This document shows, one piece after another, positions 16,491-24,239 of a stretch of DNA of 64,000 nucleotides; within the stretch, counting starts at the first letter, position 1; each line of letters opens with the position of its first letter. Origin of the DNA: Bradyrhizobium manausense (GTDB lineage Bacteria > Pseudomonadota > Alphaproteobacteria > Rhizobiales > Xanthobacteraceae). The stretch is taken from the NCBI RefSeq assembly GCF_018129685.1, contig NZ_JAFCLG010000002.1, positions 62,001 through 126,000 of the forward strand. The letters are read 5' to 3'. The notes beneath the pieces are model-generated. The model made no database searches. It saw only the letters and a list, made by a program, of their open reading frames with translations, and was not told the origin of the DNA. The position numbers and the translations under genes are program-made.

Positions 16491-17381
16491 ATGACCCGGT
16501 TTGACGGCGACGCGTCGCCAGCATTCGAGATCGTGGAGCCCGCCGAATGGCGCGCGCCTGTTATCTTCAACTCGCCACATTCCGGATCGACCTACCCGGA
16601 CGATTTCCTGAGCGCCTCGCGCATCGACCTGCCGCAATTGCGGCGGTCCGAAGATTCCTTCATGGACGAGCTGATCGGCCATTTGAGCGATCACGGCTTT
16701 CCGACCGTACGCGTCAACTTTCCCCGCTCCTATGTCGACGTCAATCGCGAGCCCTATGAGCTCGACCCTCGCATGTTCACCGGCCGGCTGCCGAGCTTTG
16801 CCAACACCCGTTCGATGCGGGTCGCAGGTGGCCTCGGCACGATTCCGCGTGTGGTCGGCGACGGCCAGGAGATCTATCGCGACCGCATCGCGGTCGACGA
16901 CGCGCTGGCCAGAATCGAGACGCTGTACAAGCCCTATCACCGCGCGCTGCGCCGGCTGATCAACAAGGTGCACCAGATGTTCGGCACAGTGGTGTTGGTC
17001 GACTGCCACTCGATGCCCTCGGTCGGCGTCAGCAGGGACGAGCCGCGCCGGCCCGACGTCGTGATCGGCGACCGTTACGGCACCAGCTGCACGCCGCTGC
17101 TGCCTGACCGGGTCGAGGAGACCATGACCGGGCTCGGCTATTCCGTCGGCCGCAACAAGCCCTATGCCGGCGGTTTCATCACCGAGCATTACGGCAACCC
17201 GGCCAGCGGCTTGCATGCGGTGCAGCTGGAGTTCAACCGGGCGATCTACATGGACGAGCGCCGCCGCGAACGCGGGCCGCGCTTCGCGCAAGTCGCAAAC
17301 GACTTTGGCGTTCTCGCCGACGTGCTGGCGACCACCATCCCCTTCGGTGATCTCGGCCCGTTCCAGGCCGCGGCGGAATAG
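16491..17381 (+). CDS. N-formylglutamate amidohydrolase family protein
   Basis: A 296-residue hydrolase of the HutG-type N-formylglutamate amidohydrolase family. Typical motifs are FNSPHSGSTYP, the SYVDVNREPYELDP segment, LVDCHSMPS and ITEHYGNPASGLHAVQLEFN, which carry the putative zinc ligands and catalytic residues (His in PHSG, Glu in NREP, His in DCHS). HutG releases formate from N-formylglutamate in histidine degradation, but no other hut gene is near, so the true substrate is uncertain. It is followed by the sRNA locus and hisN. Confidence 0.88.
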   Translation: MTRFDGDASPAFEIVEPAEWRAPVIFNSPHSGSTYPDDFLSASRIDLPQLRRSEDSFMDELIGHLSDHGFPTVRVNFPRSYVDVNREPYELDPRMFTGRLPSFANTRSMRVAGGLGTIPRVVGDGQEIYRDRIAVDDALARIETLYKPYHRALRRLINKVHQMFGTVVLVDCHSMPSVGVSRDEPRRPDVVIGDRYGTSCTPLLPDRVEETMTGLGYSVGRNKPYAGGFITEHYGNPASGLHAVQLEFNRAIYMDERRRERGPRFAQVANDFGVLADVLATTIPFGDLGPFQAAAE

Positions 17382-17468
17382 ACGCGCTCCGAAATCGATC
17401 TGCGATGGGCGCGAACGTGTTTCGTTTCGCAATCAATCGCGCGCTAAACTGAAAACAGGCGACACAAG

Positions 17469-17503
17469 AAAAAAGGGCCGCTCGCGAATGACGCAAGCGG
17501 CCC
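17469..17503 (-). terminator. Rho-independent terminator of the mmgR-like sRNA
   Basis: The perfect stem GGGCCGCT (complement of 17496-17503) and AGCGGCCC (complement of 17475-17482) is followed on the minus strand by TTTTTT (17474-17469). The inner loop can extend with CGCG pairing. Confidence 0.8.
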
Positions 17504-17559
17504 AAGTCTAGGGAGGAAACGCCCAAGGAGGGCAGCGGTAACGCAGAGCGCTACCGCAC
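17469..17559 (-). ncRNA. mmgR: mmgR/suhB-family trans-acting small RNA
   Basis: A transcription unit of about 90 nt can be read on the minus strand. It contains hairpin GCGGTA...TACCGC, small hairpin GCCC-TCCTT-GGGC, the unpaired decamer TTTCCTCCCT (complement at 17510-17519), and a terminator stem GGGCCGCT/AGCGGCCC followed by six T. As I recall, that decamer is the hallmark of the alphaproteobacterial mmgR sRNA (Rfam suhB, RF00519), first found antisense upstream of suhB-like genes, which is exactly its place here (hisN/suhB-like gene at 17906). mmgR has been linked to storage-granule control in Sinorhizobium. The 5' end is deduced from the promoter. Confidence 0.82.
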
Positions 17560-17565
17560 CGCAAC

Positions 17566-17594
17566 AATATGCCGCCGCGCCGCACAAAGTGCAA
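17566..17594 (-). promoter_or_regulatory. Sigma-70-type promoter of the mmgR-like sRNA
   Basis: On the minus strand TTGCAC (17589-17594), a 17-base spacer and CATATT (17566-17571) form a near-consensus housekeeping promoter. The predicted transcript start lies about 7 bases downstream, at about 17559. Confidence 0.65.
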
Positions 17595-17905
17595 GGGCTT
17601 TTGAGCGGTTTCCCATGCAAAAACACATGGCTCATTTGCTCTCAGAGAAACCCAGATTCAGTTTCTTTGATAAGTAAATTCAATGGGTTGATAGTCATTT
17701 GCATACGAACAAGGCATATTCGGAACTAAGTTTTCAACTCGGTGATCGATATTTGGCCGGCATATGGCTCGCCGCATCGTTTCCCTGGCCCGCCGGTAAC
17801 CGGGTCCAAAATACCAGGGTGCAAATCAAGACAGCGCTGCCCGCGCGCGGCGATTTGAGCTAGGCAGATGCGAACTTCACCCAACTTTCGTTTTGAGGAT
17901 GCGCC

Positions 17906-18688
17906 GTGACGGTGATCGATTTCTCAGCCTTCATCGGACGGCTCGCCACCGCCTCCGGCGAGACCATCCTGCCGTTCTTCCGCACCTCGCTGTCGATCGA
18001 CGACAAGAGCAAGACCAAGGATTTCGATCCGGTGACCGAGGCCGACCGCGCCGCTGAAGCGGTGATGCGGCGGCTGATCAAGGCGAGCTTCCCCCAGCAC
18101 GGCATCGTCGGCGAGGAATTCGGCAATGAGCGCGAGGACGCCGACTATGTCTGGGTGCTCGACCCCATCGACGGCACGAAGTCCTTCATCGGCGGCTTTC
18201 CGATCTGGGGCACGCTGATCGCGCTGCTTCACAAGGGCGCGCCTGTCTACGGCATGATGCATCAGCCCTTCATCGGCGAGCGCTTTTCCGGCGACAACGG
18301 CTCGGCCACCTATAAAGGCCCCTCCGGCGAGCGCCGGCTCCAGGTCCGCCGCTGCGCCTCGCTGTCGGAGGCCACGACCTACACCACCTCTCCCTTGCTC
18401 ATGAACGAGCGCGACCGCGCCATTTTCGGCCGGATCGAGCAGGGCGCACGCCTGTCGCGCTATGGCGGCGATTGCTACTCCTATTGCATGCTGGCGGCCG
18501 GCCATGTCGATCTCGTGGTCGAGACCGAGTTGAAACCTTACGACATCGCAGCCCTGATCCCGATCGTGACCGGCGCCGGCGGCGTCGTCACCACCTGGGA
18601 AGGCGAGCCGGCCCAGGGCGGCGGCCGCATCGTCGCGGCTGGCGACGCACGCGTGCACGAAGAAGCACTGAAACTGCTCAATGCATAG
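17906..18688 (+). CDS. hisN: Histidinol-phosphatase / inositol monophosphatase family protein (HisN type)
   Basis: A 260-residue IMPase-fold phosphatase. Metal and phosphate motifs are present: DPVTEADRAAE, GIVGEEFG (metal Glu), the signature WVLDPIDGTKSFI (Asp, Asp, Thr) and YGGDCYSYCMLAAGHVDLVVE with KPYDIAAL (distal metal Asp). The length and the motif GEEFG fit the HisN group, which dephosphorylates histidinol phosphate, although inositol monophosphatase activity cannot be excluded. The GTG start at 17906 is preceded by GAGGAT. It is followed 17 bp later by a TctC-type gene. Confidence 0.87.
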   Translation: MTVIDFSAFIGRLATASGETILPFFRTSLSIDDKSKTKDFDPVTEADRAAEAVMRRLIKASFPQHGIVGEEFGNEREDADYVWVLDPIDGTKSFIGGFPIWGTLIALLHKGAPVYGMMHQPFIGERFSGDNGSATYKGPSGERRLQVRRCASLSEATTYTTSPLLMNERDRAIFGRIEQGARLSRYGGDCYSYCMLAAGHVDLVVETELKPYDIAALIPIVTGAGGVVTTWEGEPAQGGGRIVAAGDARVHEEALKLLNA

Positions 18689-18705
18689 GCGAGCGAGGAG
18701 CTTGC

Positions 18706-19671
18706 ATGAAAAGCTCGCGTAAGCTCGTTCTCGCCGTCCTGCTGCTGTTTCCGACGCTGGCAACCGCCCAGAATTTTCCTGCAAAGCCGATCAAGCTGAT
18801 CGTGCCGTTCCCGGCCGGCGGCCCGAACGACATCATCGCCCGCGTCATCGGCCAGCGCATGTCGGAACTGGCAGGGCAGCCCGTGCTGATCGACAATCGC
18901 GGTGGCCAGGGCGGCGTGCTCGGCACTGACGCGGTCGCCAAGGCCGTGCCCGACGGCTACACCGTCGCGATCTCCTCTGCCGGTGCGCTCGCTATCAGCC
19001 CCAGCATGGAGAAGGTCGCCTACGACGCGCTCAATGACCTGACCCCGGTGACGCTGGTCGCGACCGTGCCTGAAATGCTGGTCGTGGCGACGAACGTGCC
19101 GGCCAGGGACATCGGCGAATTGGTCGCGCTCGCTAAGGCGCAGCCGGGAAAACTCAACTTCGCCTCCTCAGGCCCCGGCAGCCTGCCGCATCTCGCCGGC
19201 GAATTGCTCAAGCTGACCGCCGGGATCGATATCGTCCACGTGCCTTATCGCGGCGCGGCTCCTGCCGTGAATGATCTGCTGGGTCAGCAGGTCCAGATGA
19301 CTTTCCTCGATCTCCCGGTGCTGCTGCCGCAGGTGAAGGCCGGCGCGCTGAGGCCGATCGTGGTCGGATCGGTGGAGCGCGCCCCGACCGCGCCCGACGT
19401 GCCGACCACGAAGGAAGCCGGCTTTCCCGATCTGCGCATCGAGAACTGGTACGGCATGGTCGCGCCAAAGGGTACGCCGAAGGAGATCGTCGCCGCGCTG
19501 CATGATCTGGCGACCAAGGCCATGGCGGATCCCGCGGTGAAGGACAAGCTGGCCCAGCAGGGCGCGACGCTTGTCGGCGACGAGCCGGAGCATTTTCGCG
19601 CGTTCATCGCGGACGAGACCGCGAAATGGGCGAAGGTGATCAAGGATGCCGGCGTGGAAACGGCGAAGTAA
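18706..19671 (+). CDS. Tripartite tricarboxylate transporter substrate-binding protein (Bug/TctC family)
   Basis: A 321-residue periplasmic binding protein. The signal peptide KLVLAVLLLFPTLATAQ is followed by the family opening FPAKPIKLIVPFPAGGPND and GQPVLIDNRGGQGG, then NFASSGPGSLPHLAGEL, VPYRGAAPAVNDLLGQQ and ENWYGMVAPKGTP. Start ATG 18706 has GAGGAG upstream. No TctA/TctB membrane genes are adjacent, which is usual for the expanded Bug family in beta- and alphaproteobacteria. The ligand (often a carboxylic acid) is unknown. It is convergent with the LysR gene, with 4 bp between stops. Confidence 0.9.
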   Translation: MKSSRKLVLAVLLLFPTLATAQNFPAKPIKLIVPFPAGGPNDIIARVIGQRMSELAGQPVLIDNRGGQGGVLGTDAVAKAVPDGYTVAISSAGALAISPSMEKVAYDALNDLTPVTLVATVPEMLVVATNVPARDIGELVALAKAQPGKLNFASSGPGSLPHLAGELLKLTAGIDIVHVPYRGAAPAVNDLLGQQVQMTFLDLPVLLPQVKAGALRPIVVGSVERAPTAPDVPTTKEAGFPDLRIENWYGMVAPKGTPKEIVAALHDLATKAMADPAVKDKLAQQGATLVGDEPEHFRAFIADETAKWAKVIKDAGVETAK

Positions 19672-19675
19672 GGCC

Positions 19676-20596
19676 TCACATCGCCGCCGCCCTTAGATGC
19701 TCCACCAGCATCTTCGCCGGCCTTGGCAGCGCCTTGAAGCTGCGCGCGCAGATGACCAGCTTGCGGTTGGCGAAGGCATCGCGCAGGCGGACCATGGCGA
19801 GCGGCATCAGTTTTGCGCAGCGGCGGGCGGCGGATTCCGGCACCAGGGCGACGCCGACATCGGCGGCGACCATCTGGCAGATCGCGTCGAAATCGCGCAG
19901 GCGCGCGCGAAAATGCGGACGCATGCCGAGCCGCGCGGCATGCTTTGAGATATGCATCTGAAGCGCCGTGGCGCTGGTCAGGCCGACGAACTCGCAGGCA
20001 TTCGCCTCCTTGAAATCGATTTGGCGGCGGCCGGCGAACGGGCCGCGTTTGGACGTCACCAGCGTCAGGCGATCCTCGCTGAACACGAAACGCTCGATAT
20101 GATCGGGCAGCGCGTGCTCGGCGGCGAAGCCGAGATCGGCGGCGCCCGCGGTGATCGCGGCCGCAATGTCGGTGCTCTCGCGCTCCTCGATGTCGATGGC
20201 GACGTCACGATGCTCGCGCAGGAAACCGGCCAGCGCCTTCGGCAGATGCTCCGACAGGCCCGAGGTGTTGGCGAGGAAATGCACGCTGGCGCGCACGCCG
20301 CTGGCAAAGCCGGCGAGATCGCCGCGCATGGCATCGACCTGGTGGATCACGAGCCGCGCATGGTCGAGCAGGTTCTCGCCGGCTGCAGTCAGTTCCACGC
20401 CGCGCCGCCCGCGCTTGAGCAGGCCGACACCAAGCGCGTCCTCGAGCCCCTTGATCCGCGCGCTGGCCGAGGCCAGGGCCAGATGTGAACGCTCGGCGCC
20501 GCGGGTGATGCTGCGCTGGTCGGCGACCGCGATGAAGAGCTGGAGATCGACCAGGTCGAAGCGCACTTCGTGTCCTCCAAGATCAGACTTCGCCAT
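19676..20596 (-). CDS. LysR-family transcriptional regulator
   Basis: A 306-residue regulator. The N-terminal winged helix (about 12-75) reads DLVDLQLFIAVADQRSITRG, then ASARIKGLEDALGVGLLKRG; the C-terminal effector domain follows (about 95-300; DLGFAAEHALPD, VALVPESAARR). It is divergent from the TauE/SafE transporter gene, with 64 bp between starts, so it most likely controls that transporter and itself from the shared region. The inducer is unknown. Confidence 0.92.
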   Translation of the reverse strand: MAKSDLGGHEVRFDLVDLQLFIAVADQRSITRGAERSHLALASASARIKGLEDALGVGLLKRGRRGVELTAAGENLLDHARLVIHQVDAMRGDLAGFASGVRASVHFLANTSGLSEHLPKALAGFLREHRDVAIDIEERESTDIAAAITAGAADLGFAAEHALPDHIERFVFSEDRLTLVTSKRGPFAGRRQIDFKEANACEFVGLTSATALQMHISKHAARLGMRPHFRARLRDFDAICQMVAADVGVALVPESAARRCAKLMPLAMVRLRDAFANRKLVICARSFKALPRPAKMLVEHLRAAAM

Positions 20597-20660
20597 TTGC
20601 GAAGGCTGTCTCCGTAACCTCCAGATTGTGCCCGCGCGCGGCTTCGGTCAATGTGCAGGC

Positions 20661-21413
20661 ATGATTGACCCGCTTCTCATTCTCATCGCCGCCGTCTTCC
20701 TCGTGGCCGGTTTCGTCAAGGGCGTCGTCGGGCTCGGGCTGCCGACCGTGTCGATGGGCCTGCTCGCCGTGAACATGGCGCCGAGCCGCGCGATCGCCAT
20801 CGTGATCGTGCCCGCCATCGTCACCAACATCTGGCAGACCTTCGTCGGCCCCTATCTGCGCGACATTCTCAAGCGATTGTGGCCGCTGATGATCGGCACT
20901 GTCATCGGATGCTGGCTCAATGCCGGCGCGCTGACCGGCCCCTATGGCCGCTACGGCACCGTGGTGCTCGGCGTGCTGCTGGTGATCTACGCGATCCTCG
21001 GCCTCAGCAAATTCAAGTTCCATGTCGCGCCGCAGAACGAGAAATGGGTCGGTGGCGTGGTCGGACTCATCACCGGCGTGATCTCGGCCTCGACCGGCGT
21101 GCAGGTGATCCCCTCGATGCCGTTCATGCAGGCGATCGGGATGGAGAAGGACGAACTGGTGCAGGCGCTCGGCGTGTTCTTCACGACGGCGACGCTTGCG
21201 CTCGCCTTCAACCTCACGGCCGGTGGCCTGCTGACGCCGGCCAATGCCGTGCCCGGCGCAGTGGCCATGGCGATGGCATTTGCCGGCATGTATGTCGGCC
21301 AGTCTGTGCGGCAGCGGATGCCGGCGGAGGCTTTCCGCCGCTGGTTCCTGGTCGCGATGATCCTGCTCGGCGTTTATCTGGCCGGCAGCGCGCTGCTGAA
21401 GGAGTTCGCCTGA
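20661..21413 (+). CDS. TauE/SafE family membrane transporter
   Basis: A 250-residue integral membrane protein with about 8 hydrophobic helices and the family N-terminal motif FVKGVVGLGLPTVSMGLLAV; the second half repeats the pattern (GLITGVISASTGVQVIPSMP). TauE/SafE proteins are proposed to export sulfite, sulfoacetate or other small organic anions. It is divergent from a LysR gene, which is the probable regulator. The start at 20661 gives the first helix immediately. The substrate is unknown. Confidence 0.88.
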   Translation: MIDPLLILIAAVFLVAGFVKGVVGLGLPTVSMGLLAVNMAPSRAIAIVIVPAIVTNIWQTFVGPYLRDILKRLWPLMIGTVIGCWLNAGALTGPYGRYGTVVLGVLLVIYAILGLSKFKFHVAPQNEKWVGGVVGLITGVISASTGVQVIPSMPFMQAIGMEKDELVQALGVFFTTATLALAFNLTAGGLLTPANAVPGAVAMAMAFAGMYVGQSVRQRMPAEAFRRWFLVAMILLGVYLAGSALLKEFA

Positions 21414-21442
21414 CGAGAGACCCTCTCATCCGTTCGGATGGG

Positions 21443-22075
21443 TTACCGCGTCTGCAGCATGGCGACGCGGATGCCGAGATAGATGAAGAGGCCGCCGAGG
21501 GCACGGTTGACCCAGGCGATCACGCCCTCGGACTGCCGCAACCGGTGAGCGGCCTTGGCCGCGAACGCCGCCAGCACCAGGCACCACAGTGTCCCCGTGC
21601 AGATGAAGATCAGGCCGAGCGTCAGGAAGGCCAGCGGCTTGTGGGGCGCATCGGCTGCGACGAATTGAGGCAGGAAGGCCAGGAAGAACAGCGCGACCTT
21701 GGGATTAAGCGCGTTGGTGAAGACGCCCTGGAGGAAGACCCGCCGCAGCGGGCTCCGCTCGGCCTCATCCTTGACCGCCACCAGCGCCGGCCGCGACCAC
21801 AGCATCTGGAGGCCGGTCAAGACAAGATAGGCCGCGCCGACCAGCTTCAGGATCAAGAACGCGGTGGATGAGGCCATCAAAAGCGCGGAAAGGCCGATGG
21901 CCGCGCCTGCCACGTGGAAAAAACAGCCGCAACTGATGCCGAAAGCCGCAGCCGCCCCGCCGCGCCAGCCCATCTGCAGGCTGCGCCCGATGACATAGAC
22001 CGTGTCGGGACCCGGCGTGATGTTGAGCAGCACGCCCGACAGGACGAACAGCCAGATTTCGTGAATGCCCAGCAT
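21443..22075 (-). CDS. LysE/RhtB family amino-acid exporter
   Basis: A 210-residue membrane protein with six predicted helices and the family motif LNITPGPDTVYVIGRSLQMG near the N terminus, plus GAAYLVLTGLQML and LNPKVALFFLAFLPQFV. RhtB-type proteins export amino acids or related metabolites. It is convergent with the TauE/SafE gene (29 bp between stops). The substrate is unknown. Confidence 0.9.
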   Translation of the reverse strand: MLGIHEIWLFVLSGVLLNITPGPDTVYVIGRSLQMGWRGGAAAAFGISCGCFFHVAGAAIGLSALLMASSTAFLILKLVGAAYLVLTGLQMLWSRPALVAVKDEAERSPLRRVFLQGVFTNALNPKVALFFLAFLPQFVAADAPHKPLAFLTLGLIFICTGTLWCLVLAAFAAKAAHRLRQSEGVIAWVNRALGGLFIYLGIRVAMLQTR

Positions 22076-22264
22076 CAGAAAGGCCTTAGTTGGTTCTCAC
22101 GGCGACGTCCACCGTCCGAAATGCGCAGGATTTGCGTCGAATCTGCAATGCGGATCATACTTTCGCTTGGCGACATCTGCTCTATAAGGGCTGGGTTCTT
22201 GAAATGCGGGATTCGCGGCGACGGCCACGCGGTGGCAGTCCCTCTCCCTTGGAGTTCCGAGGAT

Positions 22265-24055
22265 ATGGAAAGACGTCTGGCCGCCATTGTCTGCGCCGAT
22301 GTCGCCGGCTATTCGCGGATGATGGGCAGTGACGAGGCCGGTACTCATGCCGCCTTCAAGGCCCATCGCAACGCGATCCACCCCATCATTCTCAATCACG
22401 GCGGCCGTGTCGTCAAAAACACCGGCGACGGCTTCCTGCTGGAATTCCCCTCGATCGTCGGTGCCACTGAAGCCGCGATCGCGATGCAAACGCTGATGGC
22501 CGAGCGCAACGACCACCTGCCCGCCGACCGCGCCATGCAGTTTCGGCTCGGGATCCACATGGGCGACGTCATCGCCGACGAGGACGAGGTGTTCGGCGAC
22601 GACGTCAACATTGCCGTCCGCCTCGAATCGGTGGCGAACCCCGGCGGATTCGCGATCTCGGCCAAGGCCCACAAGGAAGCGAGCAAGCATCTCAGCGTGC
22701 CGCTGGTCGATGCCGGGCATCATCGTTTCAAGAACATCAAGGATCCGATCGGCGTCTGGACCTGGAATCCCGACGGCGGGCCGACGCTGGTGCCCGAGGC
22801 GAAGGAGTCCCCGGCGCAGCAGTCGCGGACCGCGATCGTCGGCGTGCTGCCGTTTGCCAATCTCAGCGACGCCCAGGACGAATATTTCTCCGACGGGCTG
22901 ACCGAGGATCTGATCCACGCGCTGTCGCTGCAATCGTTCTACCGGGTGCTGAGCCGCAACTCGACCTTCGCGTTCAAGGGCAAGAATGCGAGCACCCGCG
23001 TGATCGCGCGCGAAATCGACGCCACCTATCTGATCCAGGGCTCGGTGCGGCGCGCCGGCGCCAAGATCCGCGTCACCGCCGAACTGATCGCGCCGGAGAC
23101 CGGCGAGCAGCTCTGGACCGGCCGTTACGACCGCGACATCGGCGACCTCTTCGCCATGCAGGACGAGATCACCACGAGCCTGTCCGCGGCGATCGCCACC
23201 GAGATCGTCCGGGCCGAAGCCTCCGCGCCCGCGCGCCCGACCAACGACGTCACGGCCTGGGACCGCTTCCTGAAAGGCCTGTCGCATTATTACCGGCAGA
23301 CCAAGGAAGACCTGAGCACCGCTGTCGAGCTGTTCCGGCAGGCCATCGCGCTCGATCCAAAGCTGTCGATCGCGCATGCCTATCTCGCCACGATCCAGAT
23401 CCAGAGCATCCAGTTCGGCTGGGTCAAGGGCACGCGCGAGATGTGGGCGGAGGCGATGCAGCTTGCCGAAACCAGCGTGCGGCTCGACCCGCGTTCGTCC
23501 TTTGCGTTCTCGATCCTGTCCTGGGCGCATGCGATGGAAGGCCATGACGAGGCGGCGATGGACGCCGCCAAGCGCGCCGTCGCGCTCAATCCCTACGACA
23601 TGGGTGCGCGCGGCGTGCTCGGCATCTGCCACTTCGTCATCGGCGAGCACCGCCGGGCGATCGAGTTGTTCTCGATGGCCGCCCAGCGCGACAACAGCGA
23701 CCCGCGGTATCAATGGGCCGCATTGAACGCCTTCAGCCACTATCTCGTCCGCCAATACGACGCGACGCTGTCCTGGGCCCGCGAACAGCTCTACGTCAAC
23801 CCGAACCACATGCAGGCCTTGGCAATCCGCGCCGCGGCACTGGCGCAATTGGGCCGCACCGCCGAGGCTGCCGAGGCGACCGGCGTGCTGATGAGCAACT
23901 ACCCAACCTTGAATGTCGACCGCCATTTGCGGAATTTTCACTGGAAGCGGCCCGAGGACATCGCGCATTATCGCGACGGGCTGTTGAAGGCGGGCGTCCC
24001 CGCCAGCAAGCTCACTTTGGTCCAGAGCGACCTCAGGCGCGCCGCCGAATCCTGA
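22265..24055 (+). CDS. Class III adenylate cyclase with TolB-like and TPR domains
   Basis: A 596-residue soluble protein. The N-terminal cyclase domain (about 1-175) has the metal Asp in IVCADVAGYSRMM and Asp in KNTGDGFLLEF, plus the dimer motif RLGIHMGDVIADEDEVFGDD. It is followed by a FlgO/TolB-like domain (about 195-315; GVLPFANLSDAQDEYFSDGL and YLIQGSVRRAG) and a TPR array (about 330-580; EDLSTAVELFRQAIALDPKL). This architecture is common and strongly expanded in Bradyrhizobium and relatives. The TPR part probably mediates protein contacts. Start ATG 22265 lies 189 bp from the divergent LysE gene. Confidence 0.9.
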   Translation: MERRLAAIVCADVAGYSRMMGSDEAGTHAAFKAHRNAIHPIILNHGGRVVKNTGDGFLLEFPSIVGATEAAIAMQTLMAERNDHLPADRAMQFRLGIHMGDVIADEDEVFGDDVNIAVRLESVANPGGFAISAKAHKEASKHLSVPLVDAGHHRFKNIKDPIGVWTWNPDGGPTLVPEAKESPAQQSRTAIVGVLPFANLSDAQDEYFSDGLTEDLIHALSLQSFYRVLSRNSTFAFKGKNASTRVIAREIDATYLIQGSVRRAGAKIRVTAELIAPETGEQLWTGRYDRDIGDLFAMQDEITTSLSAAIATEIVRAEASAPARPTNDVTAWDRFLKGLSHYYRQTKEDLSTAVELFRQAIALDPKLSIAHAYLATIQIQSIQFGWVKGTREMWAEAMQLAETSVRLDPRSSFAFSILSWAHAMEGHDEAAMDAAKRAVALNPYDMGARGVLGICHFVIGEHRRAIELFSMAAQRDNSDPRYQWAALNAFSHYLVRQYDATLSWAREQLYVNPNHMQALAIRAAALAQLGRTAEAAEATGVLMSNYPTLNVDRHLRNFHWKRPEDIAHYRDGLLKAGVPASKLTLVQSDLRRAAES

Positions 24056-24239
24056 CGGCGGGATTCTGCCGCGCATGCGCTGCGGCCTCACCGCGGCATT
24101 CTTGACAGCCAAGAGAAATCAGCCACACTTCGTCACAGCCTGAAGTAGCAAAGTCGCGCCGCTTCCGCTGTTCGTCAGGACTTTGCGCGCTTGATCGGCG
24201 CGCTTCTTTTCGCGATTTGTTTGTTTCAGGACTTTGCCG

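Noticed and set aside
17444..17635. A 63-codon minus-strand frame over the sRNA locus
   Set aside because: It reads through the sRNA hairpins and terminator region, has no ribosome site, and the RNA features explain the sequence better.
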